A stretch of 12,702 nt of DNA from an uncultured Eubacteriales bacterium (GTDB lineage: Bacteria; Bacillota; Clostridia; Oscillospirales; Oscillospiraceae): contig URTG01000031.1 in NCBI GenBank assembly GCA_900550705.1, forward strand, positions 1 through 12,702. The letters are read 5' to 3'. The translations under genes and the position numbers were made by a program. Below are positions 9,401-12,702 of the stretch, one piece after another. Below the pieces are notes generated by a model. The model was not told the DNA's origin. It saw only the letters and a list, made by a program, of their open reading frames with translations, and made no database searches. Every line of letters starts with the position of its first letter. The first letter of the stretch is position 1.

Positions 9401-9946
9401 AAGGTGGACACCAAGGTCTCTGTGCGGCCCAACCCGGACCTGCCCGCCAGTACCGCCGTATGGACCGCCCAGCGCACCACGGTCACCTGGACCGTGACCG
9501 AGCCTGCGGAGGTCTATGAGCTGACGCTCAACCCGGGCGCCGCCGCCCTCCGTATTGGCATGGAGAAGGACGCGGTGTTGGTCCAGAGGAAGAAGGGCGA
9601 CATTTGGACCGACCTCACGCCGGACGATAACGACCTCTATACCGTCCTGTCCGGCGAAACGGTGTACGGCACCTATGTGGACGCAAACGGCAAGGGCCAG
9701 ACGTACAGCTACGTCCCCGAGACCACCCTTCGCGGGGAGGAAGATGAGGACGGGCGCATGACGTTTACCCTCTACCTGCCCAACATCTCCGCCATGACGG
9801 GGGGGACGGACGTGCAAAGCATTACTCTGCCCGAGCAGCAAAAACAGGTCGAAAGCCTGGACATCTGCGCGAATGTATGGGATAATCTAACCGACATCCC
9901 AAGCGACGCCTATGTGGCGTCGGAGAAGCGGGAGCTGAAGTTCTAA
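458..9946 (+). CDS. Giant modular type IV pilin-like adhesin with about 40 GLUG repeats and C-terminal Fn3/Ig-like modules
   Basis: This 3162-residue protein is probably membrane-anchored, processed by prepilin peptidase and displayed on a type IV filament. Residues 1-8 form a short basic leader; cleavage is expected at RRG-FTLVE, giving Phe+1 and Glu+5 (E13), followed by a hydrophobic stretch to about residue 30. A small pilin-like region runs to about 195, then a beta-sandwich-like stretch (about 205-305). From about 495 to 2060 there are about 40 copies of a GLUG-type repeat of the form YVGGIVGxNxG...NCxNxG, expected to form a beta-helix. Two longer non-repeat insertions interrupt it. A PAKPAKLAKP linker (about 2248) leads into the C-terminal region, where at least one stretch (about 2735-2839) looks like fibronectin type III. 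I see no LPXTG motif or C-terminal membrane anchor. The leader riboswitch suggests control by c-di-GMP. An adhesin role is inferred; the ligand is unknown. ATG 452 is an alternative start. Confidence 0.9.
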   Translation: MVRRDRRGFTLVELMVVLAILGVLLAAAVPSLTAYLHLAQFRRNESYAKSIYLSAESTLTYYRGSGQWDSFARQLKAKGVQVGKWDTQLKPELHDRLYAIRLDAKEYGSGDGLSDDGALTAQLLANDTYDKSTLNGAICLEIDLESGQVYSAFYGAPCDGLRYDDEPDRGDGWLNLSDRAYDSRKAARLGYYSADDMTNVVDLELTKLKITSISLVNSETLSLSWSSNSKNHDHDVVYQLKFFRAGDNTPLLSTKLERPPGPAPKQITLKVDNQGSKEDQYTFPLSYDDGRFTLELDAMMTAELAGNVAETPFAPKTKTYFGTSITRFGGAFTTPMDIYATVRVLPASGSIDTEYTASNEAKSNTANTLFTDGSTAAECGIAAFRHLYNIRYQNGTGNQTFRITARTLDWTSDSVTVYQSVTQQDGSGAVMGTRLTRVDDPAFPTVPELGESKTLNGSGGGLLSRALTALTGSSAVVRVRLDETSVAPAAPGGAVYLGLFGQNSGTITGLRLTAPEVTYTARPGQRSVHAVGAVCGYDTGSLQNVTVDGKAVVAVDLSQAERRSIGGLVGLAKPADGRVLTGLSMAGTVNGTVVQSGAAAASMAGIGGIVGYLSLPPDRQLCQLENSENLANVTGDFRVGGVAGCVLDNASSTGAAPSTVSLKNCANQGLVLGANRDSDYVGGIAGYTGGAVLEGCTSCSGRSTGFAYTADQTNLLQGRYVGGIVGYGKNSYIRDCATQADGYILGGSYVGGIAGGLAGSTQQSIQNQNVSVTANASYVIGNDYVGGIVGENTGNSSIENCVNTGVVAGYGKYIGGICGTNIRRGSDDSGVPTVKNCASYVSDTDDSIYQKVLKWKAVGSCAGGLVGFNSGKIIFNDEGNNITTRSVSGIVVGKDYVGGLVGFNAEKGNIQVSYTLLGGRVAASGDCVGGLIGLNAAEQVLTEALTIQPGSVQGRYYVGGAIGANVVELNGDRTMARMVVKNQLGTVSGQAFTGGLIGYHRTYADGQLGGKTMEQYLDANKNQLLPAIEPGTNIPKTVLKTTNSHVLTITQEGGTAAINSMGLRGYAYVGGVVGGCEDGSKLVLKNCVNTGGFAMPTVFENSGLADGVDVAALLGAEGYPDAAQALEAELKLNGTTLRARIVGGVIGMTGRNHVVDECSNTGAMNGLSVLGGVVGLNEGYIVNCTLSNNLGGATQDYVGGIAGLNVGAKDETVTVNGYTYHGTSYIPGTVSHCATQANRTVTGHDVVGGIVGCNLDGGRMEQNTSNASVTGRTAVGGVVGENQGALTLSGSAGSEERRVTGQSGGSAVGGVIGRNTAGGSLAVSGSGDVAVTDGKLTVSGTDAVGGVIGLNRGTIKMPDDAYLTNQAKEVRAVNGSVGGVIGEQNGAATLSRAKNLGDRVTAQAGSAGGIVGVNRSGNTVKDCVNQGSVTNNQGYAGGIVSENYGTVTGCSVAALSGTITIGSRGADASGAICAVNHSDSTVTGSAPGDGVQFTGTASILGAVVGDNYGTVGNTTVEKLPEYSRVTPSSLTVGGAVGRNSTKNSKSGTVKDVTVRARFEHFTKYRYLGGVVGENCEDAQVKGSSYTGTITEGRSAAGNCYGGVAGRNEGVLDGCTVSQLTITATGAYTAASNSTAAQKEARSSHIGGIAGKNETTGKIVRCTLTAGADKPGTITAKYGMVGGVTGYNKGSISLSGDGDTMKVMEYTKADGTTGPVEKISQLLKKTGGLSADKTYLSYTNSVGDLEKAKYSNGTAVIANRTMRVKVIGNGNLGGIAGYNAPTGQLDHCVSGNWFLENKSGSLGVGTGGIIGMNESEKDLTFLVNRAFVGRYLSSAQTNRFAGGIIGNQVNSTTENWTIRGCVNYGTVYCYNSHYSGGILGQWTGNGGTIQDCYNYGNLQTTYGTNWVGASGGIVAQLYHAASNQSFNILSCQNHGSIYRANGTGGSGANDSAGILGNITTYQASDGGQRFTIHVVDCVNGPKVKIYSASMASGIVGFLSCDGPNKGTISNSTRNVVINLDRCRNYSAELREGQWPYRAGIFGDRYDSRAAANTYIQNCYSVLVGYNGQEMVSLRGTSSMRLDSSTVGNNYYFKAQWNLGQVGSDRKNYSGNLSQTYQSAWKELVRAGVRQVHFGQDAKGDWLAMLVGPDGEFTEKINDFSEHQTRMYRGATTENSYLDSQGAVHAYDNGTPVIAARTLFRLPEEYRKYMAAGNNSTGLTNQIKQDSAFDTYVRSGYHLLERTISDGSAPAKPAKLAKPSGDVTKPGDAVTAVLGQDGSVQVSIADNSRPLYYEGELWMNGTAAASGLRFIPNQKDQGEWDGSGYRSGTTTSSFQLPESLRDKVNSGSGVTLRVRAVSLEENVAPSEWTECAVVDTAFLPTPNVRVQLVRSGTSYVYQYSLDNLSSYAAFPNWKVTLTMGGQSIGTLTAAKPTVTFAGKGVQELVATATADPIGGKMPAPATLRVSAYTPVKFLPDSGLNTLGFEVTGDTLEDLVITAKLVPAAAAINTPPIFRVELVGTVNGKETVFAYEDVLLAAGAEVDAHFRDMPEDIFTEATNLGIRAWYAAAGLGPVYTYAPVQSADQANVTLRNYDKDGSYSESYLNSTVLAANQSSPFTRQYNNTNRELSQYTALPKPVLGDITSEMKDGSLFYTFQWDQGTNAAANARYRVKLIGEAAGSQVTIPTDYDESAGARTLTVNADDWSYTNVTLTVTRVGDVTAKQIGLSAARKYPVQSRLERPGQPTVENVNTNELNYRVSWPAISNETGCTGYAIHLQYTGDDGNPVDTVLATVPADGSAAYSCVCDLEPYSGKEVLIYLVALADANHKDSANGVSFTLVVPERIGVPTVTWSTNWTYDRANPVSAGDFRGGGLSVTVIPQDAASTPPGGSTYLLRAKVYDSADGSGTPVADYPASGVLAMSANSGGSYVLWLNDLSVRYAGKYIRFQARISSSAGQVSSPWVTSDVYRLPAMRLDTPGPITGSQKVDTKVSVRPNPDLPASTAVWTAQRTTVTWTVTEPAEVYELTLNPGAAALRIGMEKDAVLVQRKKGDIWTDLTPDDNDLYTVLSGETVYGTYVDANGKGQTYSYVPETTLRGEEDEDGRMTFTLYLPNISAMTGGTDVQSITLPEQQKQVESLDICANVWDNLTDIPSDAYVASEKRELKF
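1942..6600 (+). repeat. Coding array of about 40 GLUG-type repeats
   Basis: The G-G-[IVLA]-[VIA]-G core recurs about 40 times at irregular spacing of roughly 25-60 residues. It is usually preceded by YV and followed by a short loop and an NC-containing strand (for example ENCVNTG or DCVNQGSV). This fits the Pfam Glug repeat, common in bacterial surface proteins. The most regular copies lie at about 2490-3160 and 3960-5000. Later copies, after about 5890, diverge (for example SAGILG, RAGIFG). At the DNA level many copies share a segment close to TATGTGGGCGGCATCGTGGGC, so recombination between copies is conceivable. Confidence 0.85.
7198..7227 (+). repeat. Tandem 9-bp repeat encoding a Pro-Ala-Lys linker
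   Basis: Three copies of GC(C/T)GGCAAA (7198-7206, 7207-7215, 7216-7224) plus a partial fourth encode PAKPAKLAKP. The linker joins the region after the beta-helix to the C-terminal beta-sandwich modules. Being an exact short tandem in a multiple of three, it can gain or lose units without breaking the frame. Confidence 0.8.
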
Positions 9947-9947
9947 G

Positions 9948-10015
9948 GTTCCCCTCAAGAAGCCTTCCCCTGGGGGAAGGTGGCGCGGGCGGAGCCCGTG
10001 ACGGATGAGGGGAAC
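9948..10015 (-). repeat. Structured dispersed repeat (REP/MITE-like), copy 1
   Basis: Outer inverted repeat GTTCCCCTCA (9948-9957)/TGAGGGGAAC (10006-10015) encloses two hairpins: CCTTCCC/GGGAAGG (9963-9980) and a GCGGGC/GCCCGT-centred stem (9984-10000). Read on the - strand it closely matches 12457-12510: both begin CCCCTCATCCGTC, then have a GC stem, then GCCACCTTCCCCC. It begins two bases after the stop codon of the giant gene. No T run follows, so it is not an obvious terminator. Confidence 0.75.
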
Positions 10016-10070
10016 GCCGAAGGGTTTGCCTCTCTTATGTCGAAACCGCGTATGGTTGTCGATACCGTTC

Positions 10071-10184
10071 CCCTCATCCGCCCCCTGATAAGGGGAATCG
10101 GCCCCTGCGGGTGGAAGGCTTCGCCCTAGCCTTCCCCCTGCCAGGGGGAAGGTGCCCCAGTGCTCACACTGGGGCGGATGAGGG
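10071..10184. repeat. Composite structured repeat with nested hairpins, copy 2
   Basis: A perfect 14-bp outer inverted repeat, CCCTCATCCGCCCC (10071-10084)/GGGGCGGATGAGGG (10171-10184), encloses several hairpins. They are CCCCT/AGGGG (10082-10095), GGAAGGC/GCCTTCC (10113-10135), CCTTCCCCC/GGGGGAAGG (10130-10152) and GCCCCAGTG/CACTGGGGC (10154-10175). Some share bases and must be alternatives. Bases 10081-10105, read on the - strand, match 12643-12667 at 24 of 25 positions. With copy 1 it fills most of the 335-bp gap between the first and second pilin genes; 10016-10070 and 10185-10281 otherwise show no gene or clear promoter. Confidence 0.75.
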
Positions 10185-10281
10185 TGGTTCCGTACAAGAG
10201 GCCAGGCACCAAAGGGCCAGAAAACTCCTCACTCCTACCTCAACACTCATCACTCACAGAAGGGGGGCGGCGGCCTTGCAA

Positions 10282-11196
10282 ATGCGAATCAAACGGGGCT
10301 GGGCGGCGCTGCGGGACAACCGCAGGAGCGGACTGGCGCTGATTGCGGCGCTGTGTGCCGCCGCCGTCCTGCTGGGGCTGGCGATGAGCCTGCTGTACTC
10401 CTCCTCTCTGGTGCTGGCCCGGGCCAACCGGAAGACGGGGCAGGAGCGGGTCTATCAGCTGGCCAAGACCTTTGACAGCACCCTGAACTATGAGCTGACC
10501 CGCTACAACACCGACAAGGACGGCCTCAAGCTGGGCGCGTCTGCCGAGAAGCAGTCCCAGGGCGGGACGCTCTACGACTTCGTAAACCAATTCCTGGACC
10601 GGGACGTCTACGCGGCCTACAACCCGGACAACCCCAGCGGGACCTCCTACTACTACACCCTGGAGGGCGACGGCGATGCCAATTATGGCAAGCCCCGCAT
10701 CCGTCTGCGGAAGGAGGTGCCGTCGGAGGCGGCTACGCCTGAACCCGGCGAGTTCCGCCTGGACAACAACCAGGTGGAGAGCCTGGAAGGCACGCAATAC
10801 ATCCGCTACACCGTGGAAGTCTGCTCCGAGGTGACAACGGAGGACGGCACCTATGCCTATTCCACCGAGTATTACCGCAAGGACCAGTACAAGCCGAATT
10901 ACAAATGGAAGGGCGATTGGGACACGGACGACAAAGCCGTTCCGGTCTACTGGGTGAACAACGGCTGGTATCTGGACCGAAGCGGACAGACCCCCAAGGA
11001 GTTGAGCAAGAGACAGACCGGCGTGGACCAAAACGGCAGCCCCCAGTGGGAGACCGAACCCGGCGCAACCATTTCCTATTCCTACGATTTAGAGAAAGGC
11101 GTCACCTACAAAACCTACATCCCCACCGCCAGCGAGAGCGCGGGCGGGGCGGACCCCTCCGGGTCCGGCTCAGGAAGCGGAGGTGAGGGCGGATGA
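10282..11196 (+). CDS. PilX/GspK-like minor pilin candidate
   Basis: A 304-residue protein with a basic N-terminus (KRGWAALRDNRRSG) and one hydrophobic segment (about residues 18-46) beginning GLALIAAL. This resembles the start of PilX/GspK-type minor pilins, whose leaders end in Gly and which in GspK lack the otherwise invariant Glu+5; here position +5 after G17 is Ala22. The remainder is hydrophilic and rich in Tyr, Asp and Lys, ending in a Ser/Gly tail (about 285-304). Family members help start or cap pilus assembly; that role is inferred from the N-terminus and neighbours. A GGCGG-type site is 8 nt before the ATG; an in-frame TTG at 10276, 8 nt after a G run, is an alternative start. The end overlaps the next gene by 4 nt. 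The soluble part matches no domain I recognise. Confidence 0.75.
   Translation: MRIKRGWAALRDNRRSGLALIAALCAAAVLLGLAMSLLYSSSLVLARANRKTGQERVYQLAKTFDSTLNYELTRYNTDKDGLKLGASAEKQSQGGTLYDFVNQFLDRDVYAAYNPDNPSGTSYYYTLEGDGDANYGKPRIRLRKEVPSEAATPEPGEFRLDNNQVESLEGTQYIRYTVEVCSEVTTEDGTYAYSTEYYRKDQYKPNYKWKGDWDTDDKAVPVYWVNNGWYLDRSGQTPKELSKRQTGVDQNGSPQWETEPGATISYSYDLEKGVTYKTYIPTASESAGGADPSGSGSGSGGEGG
11179..11186 (+). promoter_or_regulatory. Ribosome binding site for the short prepilin
   Basis: GGAGGTGA ends 6 nt before the ATG at 11193 and lies inside the Ser/Gly-coding tail of the upstream gene. With the ATGA overlap it indicates translational coupling. Confidence 0.75.
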
Positions 11197-11567
11197 GAAG
11201 TCTTTGCAGCATCCTCCGCAGCCGCCGGGGGGAGACCATGGTAGAGGTCCTGGTCTCCATGGTCCTGTTCCTGATGCTGTTCGCGGTGATGCTGGGGGCG
11301 GTGCGCTTTGCCTCCAACGCCCAGGTGCGGGCGGAGACCATCCGCCGGCGCGCCACGGCCTTGCAGCGGGACCTGCGGAGGCAGCCCCCCACGGGGGACG
11401 ACAGCAAAGCCTACCAGTTCTTCGCCGTCAGCGAGGACGGCGGCACGATGGGCGACCAGGTGGTCTTTCAGGTCCCCCTGCGGGAACAGACCGTCACCGC
11501 CCGGGGCGGAGGGGACGAAGTGACCTTCTACCTCTACGGCCCGGAGAAGGGGGGGACGGGGGGATGA
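11193..11567 (+). CDS. Short prepilin-like protein (minor pilin)
   Basis: A 124-residue protein with a textbook prepilin start: basic leader MRSLCSILRSRRG, predicted cleavage after G13, then ETMVEVLVSM with Glu+5 at E18 and a hydrophobic stretch to about residue 37. The +1 residue is Glu rather than the usual Phe, Met or Leu. The soluble part is only about 85 residues and ends in a Gly-rich tail (EKGGTGG), small for a minor pilin and close to PilV/GspI-sized subunits. It starts in an ATGA overlap with the gene before and ends in an ATGA overlap with the gene after, so the three are probably made together in fixed ratio. Its likely role is in a minor-pilin complex. Assignment to PilV/GspI rests on size and position only. 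Confidence 0.85.
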   Translation: MRSLCSILRSRRGETMVEVLVSMVLFLMLFAVMLGAVRFASNAQVRAETIRRRATALQRDLRRQPPTGDDSKAYQFFAVSEDGGTMGDQVVFQVPLREQTVTARGGGDEVTFYLYGPEKGGTGG

Positions 11568-11598
11568 ACCTGCTCCGCACCCTCCGCAGCCGCCGGGG
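11213..11598 (+). repeat. 18-bp direct repeat in the leaders of the two adjacent prepilin genes
   Basis: CCTCCGCAGCCGCCGGGG occurs at 11213-11230 and again at 11581-11598, encoding LRSRRG just before the cleavage site in both proteins. The identity at DNA level, in sequences otherwise divergent, points to duplication of a prepilin gene or to gene conversion of the leader. Confidence 0.7.
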
Positions 11599-12283
11599 CC
11601 TGACCCTGGTGGAGCTGCTGGTGAGCATGGCCCTGCTGGGCCTGGCCCTCACCCTGTTCGCCGCCACCCTGAGTCCCGCCACCCGGAGCTTCCAGCGGTT
11701 GGAGACCCTGAACGACGCCCAGATTGTGGCCGACGACCTGCTGGAGACCGTCCGCTCCCAGCTGGAGGATGCCCGGGGATATGTGAAGTGCTACGACTCC
11801 GGCCAGAACCTGGCGGAGAAGAAGGGCACGGACGAAGGCTCGGCCATCGAATTTGTGGACCCCAACGGCTACGTCGCCGTTCTCAGCGCCGACGGCTGCC
11901 CGGAAACCACCCTCCGCCGCGTGTCCTCGGAGGACGGCGGCACGGTGGAGACCAGCAAGGCGGCAGAAATCGACCCCGGCTATCTGGCCGTGCGCTACTA
12001 TAAAAACGATTCCAAGCAGCAGTATACCTACCAGACCGGCCCTGACCAGTATGTGGCCCGGGCCATGACCGCCCTGTATGGCAGGGGGTTCTATGTGGGC
12101 CTCTACGCCGGATTGGAATTTTCCCTGGAACCGGCGGCGGGCAGCGCCAAAACCGTCACCGTCACCGTGTCCCTCTACCGCGACGCCGACAGGACCGACC
12201 AGGTCTTTTCCGACCAGCTTATCGTGGACCTGCGGCAGACCCCGCCGGTGAAAACCGCCGTCACGGCGGTGGTGGGGACGTGA
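11564..12283 (+). CDS. PilW/GspJ-like prepilin (minor pilin)
   Basis: A 239-residue protein whose leader MNLLRTLRSRRG is followed by LTLVELLVSM: cleavage is expected after G12, with Glu+5 at E17, then a hydrophobic helix to about residue 33. Residues about 40-65 (LNDAQIVADDLLETVRSQLEDARG) continue as an amphipathic helix, as in PilW/GspJ-type pseudopilins, and the rest is predicted beta-rich with a YYKN/YQTG segment and a conserved-looking final strand. The length fits GspJ/PilW (about 200-250 residues). The start lies in an ATGA overlap with the gene before and is preceded by a purine-rich stretch (GGAGAAGG and a G run). It is the last gene of the operon; no clear U-run terminator follows directly. 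Confidence 0.85.
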   Translation: MNLLRTLRSRRGLTLVELLVSMALLGLALTLFAATLSPATRSFQRLETLNDAQIVADDLLETVRSQLEDARGYVKCYDSGQNLAEKKGTDEGSAIEFVDPNGYVAVLSADGCPETTLRRVSSEDGGTVETSKAAEIDPGYLAVRYYKNDSKQQYTYQTGPDQYVARAMTALYGRGFYVGLYAGLEFSLEPAAGSAKTVTVTVSLYRDADRTDQVFSDQLIVDLRQTPPVKTAVTAVVGT

Positions 12284-12331
12284 GGGGACGTAAATCCACC
12301 GCAGCCCCCTACAAGAGACCACAGAACCCGG

Positions 12332-12412
12332 CCGTAGGGGCCGATGTCCCCATCGGCCCGTTTCGATGGTGCGCCGGGTATCGCGGGACGCTGAGGACAG
12401 CGTCCCCTACGG
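12332..12412. repeat. Structured dispersed repeat of the CCGTAGGGG type
   Basis: Outer 9-bp inverted repeat CCGTAGGGG (12332-12340)/CCCCTACGG (12404-12412) encloses two perfect 9-bp hairpins: GGGCCGATG/CATCGGCCC (12338-12359) and GGGACGCTG/CAGCGTCCC (12385-12406). The inner arms overlap the outer arms by a few bases, so the fold can switch between one long stem and two hairpins. It begins 48 bp after the last pilin stop codon and encodes nothing. Confidence 0.75.
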
Positions 12413-12456
12413 AAATGCCTTTTCTGTCTATCGTAAAGGTTCGAAACCCTCCAACC

Positions 12457-12510
12457 CCCCTCATCCGTCTCGGCTGCGCCGAGCCACCTTCCCCCCTGTG
12501 GGTGGAAGGC
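12457..12510 (+). repeat. Structured dispersed repeat, second copy of the 9948-10015 family
   Basis: Begins CCCCTCATCCGTC, has a CTCGGC/GCCGAG hairpin (12469-12483), then GCCACCTTCCCCC and an imperfect CCTTCC/GGAAGG arm pair ending at 12509. It is in opposite orientation to the copy after the giant gene. The GC stem differs in sequence but keeps its pairing, as expected for a conserved structure. Confidence 0.75.
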
Positions 12511-12625
12511 AACCCCTCCACCGCTTCGCGGTCCCCCTCCCCTTTCAGGGGAGGCTAAAGGGGTGCGTTGTTTTAAGGCTCCCCTGAAAGGGGAGCTGTC
12601 AGCCGGAACGGCTGACTGAGGGGTT
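12511..12625. repeat. Inverted pair of structured repeats
   Basis: Two copies of one repeat face each other. The left, on the - strand, has ACCGC/GCGGT (12520-12532) and CCTCCCCT/AGGGGAGG (12536-12554). The right, on the + strand, has GCTCCCCT/AGGGGAGC (12578-12596) and GTCAGCCG/CGGCTGAC (12598-12616), then TGAGGGGTT. Both share TCCCCTGAAAGGGGAG and a GAGGGGTT end. The centre of symmetry is near 12565, next to a TTGTTTT stretch. Confidence 0.7.
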
Positions 12626-12628
12626 AGC

Positions 12629-12684
12629 CTTCCCCCTTCCAGGGGGCCGATTCCCCCTATCAGGGGGAAATGTCGCGCAGCGAC
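12629..12684 (+). repeat. Structured repeat with three hairpins, continuing to the window edge
   Basis: Hairpins CCCCC/GGGGG (12632-12646), TTCCCCCT/AGGGGGAA (12651-12669) and TGTCGC/GCGACA (12671-12685) follow each other. Bases 12643-12667 match the complement of 10081-10105 at 24 of 25 positions. The element may extend past 12702, as GGGTAGGGAAGGT at the end resembles its other boundaries. Confidence 0.65.
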
Positions 12685-12702
12685 AAAAGGGGTAGGGAAG
12701 GT

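Noticed and set aside
8867..9841. A 324-codon - strand frame opposite the C-terminal modules
   Set aside because: Antisense to well-supported Fn3/Ig-like coding sequence, with no independent signals and a composition typical of shadow frames.
9900..9946. A sortase motif or C-terminal membrane anchor on the giant protein
   Set aside because: The C-terminus (SDAYVASEKRELKF) has no LPXTG-like motif or hydrophobic segment, so anchoring must rely on the N-terminal pilin helix.
10026..10056. TTGCCT with TATGGT as a promoter for the second gene
   Set aside because: The spacer is 19 bp and both boxes are weak, so it is not supportable as a promoter.
12280..12558. A 92-codon frame after the last pilin gene
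   Set aside because: It runs through palindromic repeat elements, has no pilin-like or other recognisable sequence, and is Pro/Ser/Arg-rich as expected for repeat DNA read by chance.

Overview
The window looks like GC-rich, low-copy chromosomal DNA from a Gram-positive anaerobe of the Clostridia, most likely an Oscillospiraceae-type gut bacterium (Flavonifractor/Lawsonibacter/Oscillibacter-like). The reasons are a consensus housekeeping promoter, strong AGGAGG-type ribosome sites, prepilin genes in a Clostridia-style arrangement, a class I cyclic-di-GMP riboswitch, and clusters of short structured repeats of a kind I associate with this family. The family assignment is inference; the other features are visible in the sequence.

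Layout. Positions 1-151 hold two inverted repeats (a probable terminator and an AT-rich stem) and no convincing gene. Positions 152-457 are a complete regulatory leader: a promoter (TTGACG, 17 bp spacer, TACAAT), a c-di-GMP-I (GEMM-I) aptamer, an intrinsic terminator that shares bases with the predicted 3' end of the aptamer, a short GC-rich hairpin, and an AGGAGG site. Positions 458-9946 are one giant gene for a 3162-residue modular pilin. It has a class III prepilin leader, a pilin-like module, one beta-sandwich region, about 40 GLUG-type repeats (probable beta-helix), and a C-terminal region of roughly 900 residues with fibronectin/Ig-like modules. After a 335-bp gap filled with structured repeats come three tightly coupled genes: a PilX/GspK-like protein without Glu+5 (10282-11196), a short prepilin (11193-11567) and a PilW/GspJ-like prepilin (11564-12283). 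The last two junctions are ATGA overlaps. From 12284 to the end there is no gene, only a dense array of palindromic dispersed repeats.

How it fits together. All four proteins begin with a short basic leader followed by a pilin-type hydrophobic segment, which fits a minor-pilin/tip complex of a type IV filament. The first protein is a very large adhesin built onto a pilin stem. Its leader couples expression to cyclic-di-GMP, the second messenger of sessile life, and the terminator overlap favours an ON switch. The major pilin, assembly ATPase, platform protein and prepilin peptidase are not in the window and would have to be elsewhere in the genome.
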